From the NCBI GenBank assembly GCA_963210315.1, contig OY723255.1, forward strand, positions 2,413,785 to 2,477,784: DNA of 64,000 nucleotides. The letters are read 5' to 3'. The notes under the pieces were generated by a model that searched no databases, was not told the origin of the DNA, and worked only from the letters and a program-made list of their open reading frames with translations. The translations under genes were made by a program, and so were the position numbers. The stretch comes from Rhynchopus euleeides (taxonomy: Eukaryota; Euglenozoa; Diplonemea; Diplonemida; Diplonemidae). Each line of letters opens with the position of its first letter. Within the stretch, counting starts at the first letter, position 1. This document shows positions 12,701 to 23,127 of the stretch, in pieces.

Positions 12701-12995
12701 CAATGTGATCTCAGCGCCTACCCCGTGGAGTCTCGCTGCAGTACACGACACGCACCTTGTGGGTCGGATGCTTAGAAGGTGCATCCAGGGTGCAGGCTGC
12801 CTGTCAGTCCAGGCTGCGTTTGTGCCGTGCCTGTTTGTGTGTGTCTCGCATAGTTGACGTGGACTCATCCCAGCACCCATCACCACAGACAAAGACCCCA
12901 GCGCCGCAGTCTCCTCGGCGGGGGGCACAGGCGATGGGGGCTGCCAACAGCATGCGGACACGTATGCGGCTGAAGCCGACCAGGAGACGTGCAGA

Positions 12996-15952
12996 ATGTC
13001 GCTGAGTGAAGCCATCGCGCGGGACGACTTGAAGAGCCTTCAGCAGCTCTTGGCAGACGGTGCTGACGTGCATGCCAAGACGCAGGATGGTATGCTTCAT
13101 GGTTCAGGTTCGGAGCATCGTACCCCACCTCTTGTTGTAGGGCCTGAAGAGTTTACATTCAGAGGCACGGGACTCAGCGGATCTTCTTGTTGTGCACTTG
13201 GTCTGCTTGCCACCTTCCCGCAGCCTCAGCCTGTCCCAGTGGTTGTGTGGCGGTGGGGTGACCTCGTGAAGCAGGTGTCGTGAGCCCGCCACCCCGTGCC
13301 GTGTGTGATGTGCCACACTGCCTCACTCCTTCACAGGACGGACTCCTCTGCATATCGCTGCCTACACCACAACCAACCAATGTACGCCGATGGTACGCCT
13401 CTTGCTCTCCCAGGGAGCACAAGTCAATGTGAGCGACAACATGGGTATGAAGCCCGTCCCCCCATACCATGTGGGCGGTCTGTGTACCTGCCTGCCTTCA
13501 TGCATGTGCAGCCTCAGCCTGTCCCAGTGGTTGTGTGGCGGTGGGGTGACCTCGTGAAGCAGGTGTCGTGAGTCCGCCACCCTGTGCCGTGTGTGATGTG
13601 CCACACTGCCTCACCCCCTCACAGGATACACTCCTCTGCATTCCGCTACCAATAACACAAGCGCGTGTGCAGTGGAGGCGGTGCAGCTCATGCTGTATAA
13701 GGGTGCTGATGTGCACGCGAAGGACCTGAAAGGTATGCCACCCCTTTGCTGAGGTTGTGAGCACTTCCTCCTCTATTCGGTGCAACCGGTCTTGCCTTCA
13801 TGCCTGTGCTGTGTTGCTAGCAGGGTTTGAACAGCCTCTCAGTCCACTTGGTCTGCTTCCCACTTTCCCGCAGCCTCAGCCTGTCCCAGTGGTTGTGTGG
13901 CGGTGGGGTGACCTCGTGAAGCAGGTGTCGTGAGTCCGCCACCCTGTGCCGTGTGTGATGTGCCACACTGCCTCACTCCTTCACAGGACGGACTCCGCTG
14001 CATTTCGCTGCCTGCAGAGCACACGGGCAGGTTGTCATTCTCATGGAATTCCTGATCGCTCAGGGTGCAGATGTGAATGCTACCGACACATACGGTATGC
14101 CACCCCTTTGCTGAGGTTGTATCACTTCCTCCTCGATTTGGCGCACCTGTCTTGCCTTGATACATGTGTGCACACTTGGTCTGCTTCCCACCTTCCCGCA
14201 GCCTCAGCCTGTCCCAGTGGTTGTGTGGCGGTGGGGTGACCTCGTGAAGCAGGTGTCGTGGGTCCGCCACCCTGTGCCGTGTGTGATGTTCCACACTGCC
14301 TCACTCCTTCACAGGATGCACTCCTTTGCATTGCGCTGCCATGAGCACCAGCGAGCATGCTGTGAACATTGTACATCTCATGGTCAATGTGCGTGCTGAT
14401 TTGAATGTGAAAAGCGGCCACGGTATGCAGCCTCCCCCTTGCGGAGGTTGTGAGCATTTCAGCGTGCATTCGGTGCACCTGTCTGCCTTGCACACTTGGT
14501 CTGCTTCCACCTTCCCGCAGCCTCAGAGAGTCCGCCACCCTGTGCCGTGTGTGATGATGCCACACTGCCTCGCCCCTTCACAGGATCCACTCCTCTGCAT
14601 TGCGCTGCCAGTAACACAAACGCGTGTGCAGTGGAGACGGTGCAGCTCATGCTGTCTCAGGGTGCTGATGTGCACAGCAGGGATGTGAAAGGTATGCCAC
14701 CCCTTTGCTGAGGTTGTGATCACTTCCTCCTCCATTCGGTGCACCTGTCTTGCCTTCATGCGTGTGTGCACACTTGGTCTGCTTCCCACCTTCCCGCAGC
14801 CTCAGCTTGTCCCAGTGGTTGTGTGGCGGTGGGGTGACCTCGTGAAGCAGGTGTCGTGAGTCCGCCACCCTGTGCCGTGTGTGATGTGCCGCACTGCCTC
14901 ACTCCTTCACAGGGCGGACTGCTCTGCATTTCGCTGCCAAGAACACAAGCGCGCATGCTGTGATTGTGATCGGACTCCTGCCGGGTGCTGATGTGTGCAC
15001 GAAGGACAACGAAGGTATACAACGCTGGGTCTGCTTGCCACCTTCTCGCAGCCTCAGCCTGTCCCAGTGGTTGTGTGGCGGTGGGGTGAACTCTTGAAGC
15101 AGGTGTCGTGAGTCCGCCACCCTGTGCCGTGTGTGATGTACCACACTTTTTCACAGGATGGACTCCTCTGCATTGCGCTACGAACAACACAAGCGAGCAT
15201 GCTGTGAAGATGATAGATGTCCTGATCAAGATGGGTGCGCGTTTGAGTGTCAAAGCGTCCAACGGTATACCGCCCCTTGCGCCCATTTCCCGACCCCCCA
15301 AACCTTTCAGCGGCAGTGCCCCACTTGCTGAGGTTGTGAGCACTTCCTCCTCGGTGCACTTGTCTTGCCTTCATGCATGTGCACGCTTGGTCTGTTTCCA
15401 ACCTTCCCGCAGCCTCAGCCTGTCCCAGTGGTTGTGTGGCGGTGGGGTGACCTCGTGATGATACCACACTTTTTCACAGGATGGACTCCTCTGCATTGCG
15501 CTGCGAACAACACAAGCGCGCATGCTGTGAAGATGCTAGATGTCATGATCGAGATGGGTGCGGATTTGAATGCCAGAGCGAAAAACGGTATGCCACCCCT
15601 TGCTGCCCAGTTCCCGACCCCCCAAACCTTTCAGCAGCAGTGCCCCACTTGCTCAGGTTGTGATCACTGGTGCACCTGTCTTGCCTTCGTCCATGTGTGC
15701 ACACTTGGTCTGCTTGCCACCTTCCCGCAGCCTCAGCCTGTCCCAGTGGTTGTGTGGCGGTGGGGTGACCACGTGAAGCAGGTGTCGTGAGTCCGCCACC
15801 CTGTGCCGTGTGTGATGATGCCACACCGCCTCACTCCTTCACAGGACGGACTCCTTTGCATTGCGCTGCCTACATGGCAAGCGAGCATGCAGTGATGGTG
15901 GTTCATTTCTTGCTCGCGAAAGGTGCAGATGGGACTCTGCGAGACGACAACG
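12996..15952 (+). CDS. Ankyrin-repeat gene B, main part (10 exons; terminal exon separated by 12.9 kb)
   Basis: Exons: 12996-13089, 13337-13444, 13625-13732, 13987-14094, 14315-14422, 14584-14691, 14913-15014, 15157-15264, 15480-15587, 15845-15952. Exon 1 encodes [19 protein letters not shown] and then half a repeat; its frame continues upstream to a CACAG acceptor at 12888. Nine ankyrin exons follow, eight of 108 nt and one of 102 nt, all phase 1. The final donor (GTATGCAG at 15953) is intact, but the expected intron core is replaced 60 nt later by repeat sequence. The matching terminal exon is at 28810-28991, so either the gene has a 12.9-kb intron full of mobile DNA or it is disrupted. The leader exon with ATGGAAG found in genes C, E, F and G is missing here because of the same deletion that follows gene A. 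Confidence 0.78.
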
Positions 15953-16017
15953 GTATGCAGTCCCCCTTCTGCAACCAGCATGCCTACAGGGGTAGATGTT
16001 GAGGCACCGTTTTGTCA

Positions 16018-16113
16018 GCACACTTCGATGTGGGCGGAAAGTGCCGCGTGCTTGTTCGTGCCCTTGTGCTCCTCACTCACGACACCATTATCAGCAGGAG
16101 TGTGAGTGTGGAA
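16018..16113 (+). repeat. A-half of a split-direct-repeat unit, truncated at the core
   Basis: Nearly identical to 17041-17130 (GCACACTTCGATGTGGGCGG onward) but stops inside the core at GTGTGGAA, where unrelated sequence begins. Truncation exactly at the core is what recombination at the core would leave. Confidence 0.6.
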
Positions 16114-16383
16114 CAGGGATGTCTTTAAATCATGGGGTTTTCGGCAGATTTTCAGATTCTCAAAAAAACCCCCTGTTTTCCCCCCCCTAAAATGGGGGTG
16201 GCACAGCGTCGTTCTACCACACGAGAGGGTCGTTTTTGGCATCAACGGATCAAACTCTCTTCACGGTGACCCTACTCAATTTTTTTGAGTCATTGGGGGC
16301 CATTTACTGTGCGTCAAAGTGTCGACGATTGGCCACCTTTTTGGTGCCGTGGCTGGTGGGTGGCCATGGGCTCACACCAGCTG

Positions 16384-16446
16384 GGGGGTCTGGGGGGCAG
16401 AGCCCCCCAGCCGCCGGAGGCCACGGTAGTAAACATCTGTTCATTG
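16384..16446 (+). repeat. GC-rich palindromic repeat, copy 1
   Basis: The stem CTGGGGGG-CAGA-GCCCCCCAG is followed by CCGCCGGAGGCCACGGTAGT and ACATCTGTTC. The conserved tail shows this is a repeat family and not a chance hairpin. Other copies: 16525-16592, 17361-17425, 45117-45176 (minus) and 49612-49650. Confidence 0.75.
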
Positions 16447-16524
16447 TGGGCGTAGCTTCTGTGCGAGTTGGCTGCGTCCTCCTGAGGCCTGAGGCTACTG
16501 GAGTGGTTGGACTCCCTGACCTGA

Positions 16525-16592
16525 TGGGTCTGGGGGGCGGAGCCCCCCAGCCGCCGGAGGCGGCTGACGGCGGAGACGGTAGTGAGCATATG
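16525..16592 (+). repeat. GC-rich palindromic repeat, copy 2
   Basis: The same stem with a GGAG loop (GGGGGGCGGAGCCCCCC), then a diverged tail in which GGCGGCTGACGGCGGAGA replaces GGCCA before CGGTAGTGAGCAT. Confidence 0.7.
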
Positions 16593-17040
16593 TTCCTGCA
16601 AGACCACCATGCTCTCTTCGACATCGACCGTCGAACCAGTATAGCCGGGTTGACGCTTTGTCGGGGCTTACCAATCGTTGACCCAGTAAAACTGGTCGAC
16701 GCGTTTTTATGGGGGTGGAAACCCGGGTTTGCGGGTTTGCGTGAGTACCCCAAAGCAAGGTGGCACCAGAATGTGCCTTCGACTTTTGCCGAGACTCTCA
16801 TTTGTGAGGCCTTTCCTGTCGTGGGTGGGTTTTTGCTGTTTCAACTGTTGTGAGTTGTGTGTGGGGCTGGTGGGTGATGGGGAAAAGACTGGAAAGTCCT
16901 GTCGTGCTGTGGCTGCTTGGTGGGGCTAGCGCAGCAGGTCTCTCATTTTCTTCTTTATTCACACCAAGGTAGTTCAGGGTATAAGATAGACTTTTTTTCT
17001 GGCGCCGTTTTCCGGTTTTTCTGGTTTTAAAAATTTTTTC

Positions 17041-17197
17041 AGCACACTTCGATGTGGGCGGAAAGTGTCGCGTGCTTGTTCGTGCCCTTGTGCTCCTCAC
17101 TCACGACACCATCATCAGCAGGAGTGTGAGTGTGGAAGCGTCAACGCAAAAAAGAAACCAAAGCAAAAAGTGCCGAACAAAGCGCAGTGACACTTTT
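17041..17197 (+). repeat. Complete A-B unit
   Basis: Left arm GGAAAGTGTCGCGTGCTTGT, core GTGTGGAAGCGTCAACGCA at about 17129, right end CGAACAAAGCGCAGTGACAC then TTTT. The left arm and the right end are imperfect inverted repeats of each other over about 22 nt. Confidence 0.7.
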
Positions 17198-17221
17198 CGC
17201 GCGCGCCTTCGGCGCGCGCGA
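17197..17221. other. Perfect 11-bp stem hairpin
   Basis: TCGCGCGCGCC, loop TTC, then the exact reverse complement. It abuts the right end of the A-B unit, directly after the TTTT. It is a very stable structure of unknown role. Confidence 0.7.
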
Positions 17222-17360
17222 CCCGCGCAAACCCTCCCAGAATCTGAGAGGGCCCGGTGCCTGCGCGCGTCCTGTCGTACTGAGGCTGCTTGGTGGGGCA
17301 GGCGCAGCAGCTGCTTTGAAAGTTTGGACTCTCGGCCAAAAAACCGGTCTGGTGCAATTT

Positions 17361-17425
17361 TCAGGGGGGTCTGGGGGGCGGAGCCCCCCAGCCGCCGGAG
17401 GCCACGGTAGTGAACATCTGTTCCC
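17361..17425 (+). repeat. GC-rich palindromic repeat, copy 3
   Basis: Best-preserved copy: GGGTCTGGGGGGCGGAGC, the matching arm, then CCGCCGGAGGCCACGGTAGT and GAACATCTGTTC. Confidence 0.75.
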
Positions 17426-17835
17426 TACAGTCTGGATTCGCTTGTAAGTAGGAAGGCTTCGCTGTATCGCAGCCCGGCCAGCAGGAGATCACTGGTCCTT
17501 AACCTTCAGGGTGGAGGAGGGCGGGGGAGCGACCACTCGTGACAGGTGTGCGTTGTGGGTGGAGTGGGTGCACGACAGACCTTGTCATGGCCAAAGGGTC
17601 CACGAGATCTCTGCACACATTCCGTTATCGAGGAGATGGGCACCTAGCTGTGACGACAGGCAACAAACAAATCTCATCTGTTAGTTGCCCCCAATAGGCT
17701 TGGCGACCTTCAAGACTGCTTGAAAGACGTTCGTGTTCTCGTCTCAGCCCTCCAGACAAGCAGATCTGTCTCGAGTTGGTGGGCTGTCGCCATGTATTCG
17801 ATGGCACCGAGTGACGCTGCACAGAGGCAGACGAC

Positions 17836-18016
17836 ACGGTGAACTCCAGCGGAGGTTACCCTACCTCCGCTGGAGTACACCGTGTGTCTCCTATGAGTCT
17901 CAACTAGCGGGAGTCTGAGCGTAAATTAGCTGGAAAATAGACTCCCGTCTCCAGTACAGACTGCAGTCTTAGACTCCCTCTTAGACACTCGCTAGGGTGG
18001 CTGGAGTCCACCATGT
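17836..18016. mobile_element. Small TIR element (MITE-like), copy 1
   Basis: Ends are ACGGTGAACTCCAGC and GCTGGAGTCCACCAT (imperfect TIR). The interior holds several inverted ACTAGCGGGAGTCT / AGACTCCC motifs. An inverted relative lies at 30949-31132. No coding capacity, so non-autonomous. Confidence 0.65.
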
Positions 18017-18229
18017 GTGCACCTTCAAACAGAAGAGACCTGCATGACGAGGGCATCACCACCCACCGGGCCACCCGCTAGGTCCATTTTTTCTTCTCCG
18101 CTTCTCTGCCTTCTTTGGACTATTTGAGCTCTGTGCGGATCACGATGGGGTCACTTTCTATTTTTTTTATGGCGTTTTTTCTGACTGTTTTACTGTCCCA
18201 AAGTCACAAAAAAACCGCCAAAAATGAGA

Positions 18230-21200
18230 CAGGCCTGGGCGGGGAACCAGCCCTTTTTCCGGGTTTTTTGGGTCGGGGAACCAGGTTTTTTCTAAGAATT
18301 TTTACAAGGGATTTTTTGCTCACCCCCCCACAGGTTTCAGGCGCGTGCCCGTCAGGCGGGACTTTTTCTATGATTTCTACGATGAAAACCACCCCCCCGC
18401 CCCCACCCCCCCCCCCTTCTAAGAACGATGATGGCTCACTCGGAAGTTTCGGCGTCCGAAACGTACGCCCACTCTCCCCAATCCTCCTCCATGTCGACAT
18501 CGATGTCGACATGGACGCGGGCCCTTTTCTCCTGGGGCTCCTCGGGGTGCGGCCCAACCTCCCTCCTGCGCTCTGCCGGTGCCGCCTGTGTGGGAGGCAG
18601 CTGCGGCGGTTCTTCCGGCTGAGGTGTGGGGAGTGTCGATGGGGTGCCCGGGGTCGATGAAGCGGGGAGCTGGAAGGTGACATGTTGCAGGGTGGCTGGA
18701 GGCACGACGGGGGGTGCGGCATCTGCAAGCAACGAAGTGAGGAAGGGATCCTCAGGGACTTCTTCCACGAGGCTGACAATCGACAATGCATCGGCGTTGT
18801 CATCTTCCCAGCTGCCGTCCGATTCCTCATCACAATCCTCCACGCCAGCAAATAGAGAACCCATGGCTGCATCGAGGTCAACGAGCTCCACGGTTGTCAG
18901 AGTTGGAAGAGGCGTCAGGGAACGCGCAGTGAAGCGGCGCTTCTTGTTGGCGAGGAACGTGTTGACTGTTTCTTCAACGATGATCTTGCGCGCCGCGTCA
19001 TCATGTGACAGCTCTAGAGTGATGCCCAGTTCTTGAGAGATGCTTGCGGCAGAGAGTGCCTTCCGGAACGATCCCCTCATGCGCGTTACAACTGAAAAAG
19101 CAGCCTCCACAAACACAGTCGAGGGTGACAGTGCCACCATGGCCTCAAGCACTATCGCAAACGTCGAACTCTCGGATTCCAGCAAGAAGTCGACGACAAA
19201 CTCTTTCAGAAGGTTCCCCCTGAGATCTGTGCATTCCAACCGCAGCTTCACCCACTCCATGCCGATGCTGAGAATCTCTGCCTGGTCGTAACCCAAGCGA
19301 GAAGCGAGCGCCATGAGGCACTCGCACGTGCTGTCCTTCCCACTTGTCGCGAAGAAAGAGCTGAATGAGCGGCAGGGATACTCCTCCCACCTCTTGGCCA
19401 GGTCCTTGTAGATGGTGTGGCAGAGCTTTGAGCGCCAGGAAGTCATCTCGGCAACTACCCCCGGAGGCAACGATGTGGTTCCCTGGTTCTCATAGAACTT
19501 GGCTTCGTGCTTGCCAGGCTGGCGCGCCAGCACCTTATGCACTGTCAGTGCATTCTGCAGGATGCTCTCCATCGACGAGAGCGACAGGTCTCGCTTCTGC
19601 AACGCCTCGCTCACCCCTTTATTGATGTCGAAGACGTCAGCCAAGATGCAAGTCGAGAGGGAATACTCGGGGGTGAGCTTGTGGAAGAAGAACGGCGGCG
19701 GCTGGATCTCCCCGAGCATAGCGACAGTGAAGTCAAAGTTCACCACAGCCGCGTTCAGGCGACGGAACGTTGCAGCTGCCCAACGCACGGAGTGCTCCTT
19801 CGGGAAGGAGAGACATTTCCCACCGGAAATGATCTGCAGAGACTTCTGCCTGGCGGTTGATCTGAAGAAGGCAAACCAGTGTCGGAGGAGGCGGCTATGT
19901 TCAACAACCTTTCGTGTCTTCTTGATGAGGCCGACGGACAGCTGGTGCATGTGGGCAGCATCATGCACATCGATGAGAGTGCATCCCCACGCGATCTCGA
20001 GCTTCCCCCTGAGACTCTTCATCGTTGATGCCCCGTCTGCCGCGAATCCCTTCAGCGAACGCCGCGCCCACTGCGACAGCTGGAGGCTGTCGAACAACTT
20101 GACCAGCTCGTCCTTCTGCGACTCTGCGTCAGCTTTCTTCAAGTCGACTGTGCCCACACACCAATCTTTCATAGCACAATCCGTCCTGCTGATCCCCGAA
20201 ACGATGACGATCATCAAGTCGATGCGGGCGAACGTGGTACCGTCCACCTTCAGGGTTGCCGCCCGACACGCACGCACCGCACCCACCACTCCCCTCAGGA
20301 GCACCTCCCAGAGTATCGTCTGGAACTCCTTCGCGACTTTTCGAGAGTAGTGGGTGTCCAGGACATGCAGCCCCTTCCGCTTGTCGTCCTGCAACCTCGC
20401 ACCCACACTGCTCAGCCCCTCCGCCCGTTGCGTCGCCGTTGCCACGTTGTACACCAGGTTGACCAGACTTGTGTACTGCTCGCTGGTCACCTTCACCTTC
20501 GCGCACAGCGTCTGCTTGGGGATATCTGTAGCTGTCACATTGGTGTTTTCACTCCCAGGCGTGGACAACTGCACTGCTCTCTTGTGCGCCGCACCACCCA
20601 TGTGGCGGCGGATATTGCTTTGCTGGCGCCCAACTGTCGTGGCAGACATAGACGCTTCGCCGCGTGCATACCGGAGCAAGTGGGGTTGCTCCGAGAACTC
20701 CCCCTCCAGCTGCACCAAGAACGGTGCACACGTGGTGCACCTCCACCTCCCATCAGGGAGACGCACCACACCGGAGGCTGCAGCGTGGATCTTCCGCTGC
20801 TGCTTCTCCTGTATGGCGAGCTGTGCCTGCCGCTGCTGAATCCGAAGGAGACCGTTCACCATTGAGCCCTCTGGCACGTACTTCTTGTTTGCTGCCATCA
20901 AAAGAAGGAAGTGCGCCTTTGCTGTGTCGAAGACAAGCCGCAAGGGGTACTGGGCCATCAACGACGGAAGAAGCAAGCCGAAGGTGCGAGGCTGTGTGGT
21001 GTCGACGATAGAAAAGTGAACATTTAAACCGCGGGATGTGCGGAAAGTCTGCAGGGCCACTGACGCGGTGTTGGTGTCCAACTCTTCGTCCACGAGGAAT
21101 CTCGTATCCATCAATCGCGGACGCCTGAGCTTCACCGTGAGGGCCTCCGCTTCGGGGGAGTCAACGCCCTCCAGAAGCGCCGCAGCACTGGTACGCGTCG

Positions 21201-22823
21201 GCTCCGTAATGGGAATTGACCTTGCTAGGCAGTCAAGCACTCGGAGGCAGTAGTGTCCAGAACTGTATAGATCCCGTTGAACCCACCCTGGTACAAGCCC
21301 AATGTTGACGCCTCCGGTTGATTGGGCGAGCTTCATGGCGGTCAGCCATGGGGACAGTCGCCCGGCGCTGTCGAACGCGGCGACGTGGCACGCCCCTTCC
21401 CCGGTGTAGAAGGCGGCGTGGGGTGCAGGGGCGACAGGGGCGGCGGTGGTAGCTGCAGGAGAGGCGGCCAGGGGATCCGGAGGAGGAGGCGGCGGCGCAT
21501 CATGCGAAGCATCGACGTCGTGCCCGTCACCGTCCGATGCCTCACGTGCGTACAGCACGAGTGCTGGCTTCGCGTTCGCACGATTGAACGGCGCCACAGA
21601 GCAATCCGTCACACGATCAGTCGTGATCGACTTCCACTTCAGAGTGGTGGCGGGGCCACGAGCGCACAGCGTCTCCCAGGCGATCCCCTTCGCGAGGGTC
21701 AGCCCGGACTTTGTGCACGATGCACCGACAAACCGGTACCGGTGATTCACCGGCTGCACCGTGCCCACCTGCACCACCCCGTTGCCGTCAACGCCAAGCT
21801 CACGAAGGGCGGAGAGGTCTCTTAATTCCTTGACGTTGACGGTTTCCGCAAGCTCCGTCAGGTGCTTCTGCTTCTCGCCGGATGCAGAAAACCGCTGCGT
21901 CGAGAGGAACAGGAGGTGCGGGGCCTTCTCGACGCAGAACTGCGCAGCCCGGACAGCACCACATGTGCACGGACCTTGCTTCTCCATAAATTGAGAAGCA
22001 ACGCGCTGCACCTCGTCCTTCACGACGCCCAACATCACAACCATGCTGTCTGTAATAGCTGTGCGGAACTCACCACAAGATGGGCAGCTGTAGACGGTGG
22101 CGCTTTTGGTGGTGCAGAGGTGCTTCAGGTGCGGGTGTTTGTGTCCGAGGGCGGAGAGACTGACGTCAGGGTTGGGTCGCTGCGGGTCCTGCGAGGTGAT
22201 CATCTGGGGCTCGTTCTCATCGGGGGTTGTGCTCCGCAGGGACTGGAGGAGGTTGCTCAATACACCTTGGCACTCCCGCAGTACTGTACATGCCAGCAGC
22301 TGGAGGATAGTTACAAAGCTGCCACTCCCCGACGCCACCCCCCTACTGGCCCCTTCAGGCCTGAAAGCCCAAAAGCTCCCGGAGATTTTTGCAGTGGTGC
22401 GCACCATATTCGCGGAGTACGTGAGGTTGGGTGAGTGTGAGGTCAGGGTCCTGTCGAAGGGTAGTCGAGTGGGAATAAATAGGGAGGTCCTCAGGAGTGC
22501 AATACAACAGCAATACACAGGCAACACACCAGCAACACGCAAACCGAGGCAAGAGGAGGTGGGCGGGGTCATCCTGCGGAGTCTCCAGTTGGCCAGCAAG
22601 GCGAACTGTACGGGGGAGAGACTTCCCTTCCATCCTTGTGTGCGCCCTGTCGACTGGGAAAATCTTAGAAAAAAAAATTTCCTCTGCGAAAAACCCTTAG
22701 AAAAAAAAGTTTCCCTTACAAAATTCTTAGAAAAAAACTTTTTTTCCCCGTACAAAAGTTCTTAGAAAAAAAGTTCAGAATCCTGAAAGTGGGGAACCAG
22801 CCCCCCAGTTAGGAACAGCCCTG
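18230..22823 (-). mobile_element. hAT-type DNA transposon with exact 8-bp target duplication
   Basis: Flanked by AAATGAGA on both sides (18222-18229 and 22824-22831). The ends are CAGGCCTGGGCGGGGAAC on the left and, as reverse complement, CAGGGCTGTTCCTAAC on the right, that is short imperfect terminal inverted repeats beginning CAGG. An 8-bp duplication with a CAGGG-type TIR is the hAT hallmark. Length 4594 bp with one long minus-strand gene. Subterminal GGGGAACCAG occurs near both ends. The preserved duplication suggests a fairly recent insertion. Confidence 0.88.
18436..22407 (-). CDS. hAT-superfamily transposase with N-terminal USP-like region
   Basis: About 1323 residues from the ATG at 22407; the frame is open further upstream to 22755, but that part is A/T-rich terminal sequence. 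C-terminal two-thirds: a zinc-finger-like segment (CTTC...HMGGAAH, residues about 555-608), an RNase H-fold core with KVDGTTFARIDLMI, FAADGASTMKS and DVHDAAHMHQL (about 720-822), and the hAT dimerisation block VFVEAAFSVVTRMRGSF (about 1098-1116). N-terminal third: the pattern of ubiquitin-specific proteases, GSGSFVTILQLL at about 27-38, two Cys pairs (CPSC, CTC), a beta-rich stretch and KPALVLYARE. The catalytic Cys position is Ser and the GHY histidine reads GIA, so this part would be inactive. Expected nuclear, acting on the element's own ends. The C-terminus is acidic. The transposase call is firm; the USP-like call is tentative. Confidence 0.82.
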   Translation of the reverse strand: MVRTTAKISGSFWAFRPEGASRGVASGSGSFVTILQLLACTVLRECQGVLSNLLQSLRSTTPDENEPQMITSQDPQRPNPDVSLSALGHKHPHLKHLCTTKSATVYSCPSCGEFRTAITDSMVVMLGVVKDEVQRVASQFMEKQGPCTCGAVRAAQFCVEKAPHLLFLSTQRFSASGEKQKHLTELAETVNVKELRDLSALRELGVDGNGVVQVGTVQPVNHRYRFVGASCTKSGLTLAKGIAWETLCARGPATTLKWKSITTDRVTDCSVAPFNRANAKPALVLYAREASDGDGHDVDASHDAPPPPPPDPLAASPAATTAAPVAPAPHAAFYTGEGACHVAAFDSAGRLSPWLTAMKLAQSTGGVNIGLVPGWVQRDLYSSGHYCLRVLDCLARSIPITEPTRTSAAALLEGVDSPEAEALTVKLRRPRLMDTRFLVDEELDTNTASVALQTFRTSRGLNVHFSIVDTTQPRTFGLLLPSLMAQYPLRLVFDTAKAHFLLLMAANKKYVPEGSMVNGLLRIQQRQAQLAIQEKQQRKIHAAASGVVRLPDGRWRCTTCAPFLVQLEGEFSEQPHLLRYARGEASMSATTVGRQQSNIRRHMGGAAHKRAVQLSTPGSENTNVTATDIPKQTLCAKVKVTSEQYTSLVNLVYNVATATQRAEGLSSVGARLQDDKRKGLHVLDTHYSRKVAKEFQTILWEVLLRGVVGAVRACRAATLKVDGTTFARIDLMIVIVSGISRTDCAMKDWCVGTVDLKKADAESQKDELVKLFDSLQLSQWARRSLKGFAADGASTMKSLRGKLEIAWGCTLIDVHDAAHMHQLSVGLIKKTRKVVEHSRLLRHWFAFFRSTARQKSLQIISGGKCLSFPKEHSVRWAAATFRRLNAAVVNFDFTVAMLGEIQPPPFFFHKLTPEYSLSTCILADVFDINKGVSEALQKRDLSLSSMESILQNALTVHKVLARQPGKHEAKFYENQGTTSLPPGVVAEMTSWRSKLCHTIYKDLAKRWEEYPCRSFSSFFATSGKDSTCECLMALASRLGYDQAEILSIGMEWVKLRLECTDLRGNLLKEFVVDFLLESESSTFAIVLEAMVALSPSTVFVEAAFSVVTRMRGSFRKALSAASISQELGITLELSHDDAARKIIVEETVNTFLANKKRRFTARSLTPLPTLTTVELVDLDAAMGSLFAGVEDCDEESDGSWEDDNADALSIVSLVEEVPEDPFLTSLLADAAPPVVPPATLQHVTFQLPASSTPGTPSTLPTPQPEEPPQLPPTQAAPAERRREVGPHPEEPQEKRARVHVDIDVDMEEDWGEWAYVSDAETSE

Positions 22824-22843
22824 AAATGAGATCGACCTTTTTT

Positions 22844-23094
22844 TTTGCACATAACACACCTGTGTGGTACGGGAAATGCTACGAGGAACGCGATGGACTC
22901 GGGACTGCTGCTGGCCTCTCTTGCTATGGTTTACTTATGTTTCGTGCTCCACCTGCTCCACCTCATTCTGCACTTCAGATGATCCACTTCACGTGGGTTA
23001 CGGGGTTTGGGACAACGATGATATGTTGTGTCCGACGACAAGGTAAGGTAAGCTCATCGAGGTACACCAAACCGGAGTTGTCAAATCAAAAAAG
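22844..23094 (+). repeat. Split direct repeat A1 of the non-autonomous element
   Basis: Starts TTTGCACATAACACACC, forms the hairpin ACACACCTGTGTGGT, and runs to GTTGTCAAATCAAAAAA. It matches 27181-27431 over about 250 nt with no difference noticed. It lies 20 nt right of the hAT transposon end. Confidence 0.85.
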
Positions 23095-23127
23095 ACACAC
23101 CGCCCGAGAGGCAATTGGTGTGACACA

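Larger units (their letters stand above)
15953..18229. other. Repeat-filled DNA at the left side of the insertion block in gene B
   Basis: No gene is supported. It contains split-direct-repeat fragments, three GC-rich palindromic repeats, one TIR element and, at about 18119-18162 on the minus strand, a piece of the repeat found at 39157, 39350 and 48312 (ATGACCCCA...GATCCGCACRGAGCTCAAATA). A 205-codon open frame near 16236-16853 runs straight across two GC palindromes and is considered fortuitous. Confidence 0.5.

Noticed and set aside
16236-16853. 205-codon plus-strand frame
   Set aside because: It crosses two GC-rich palindromic repeats and shows no domain.
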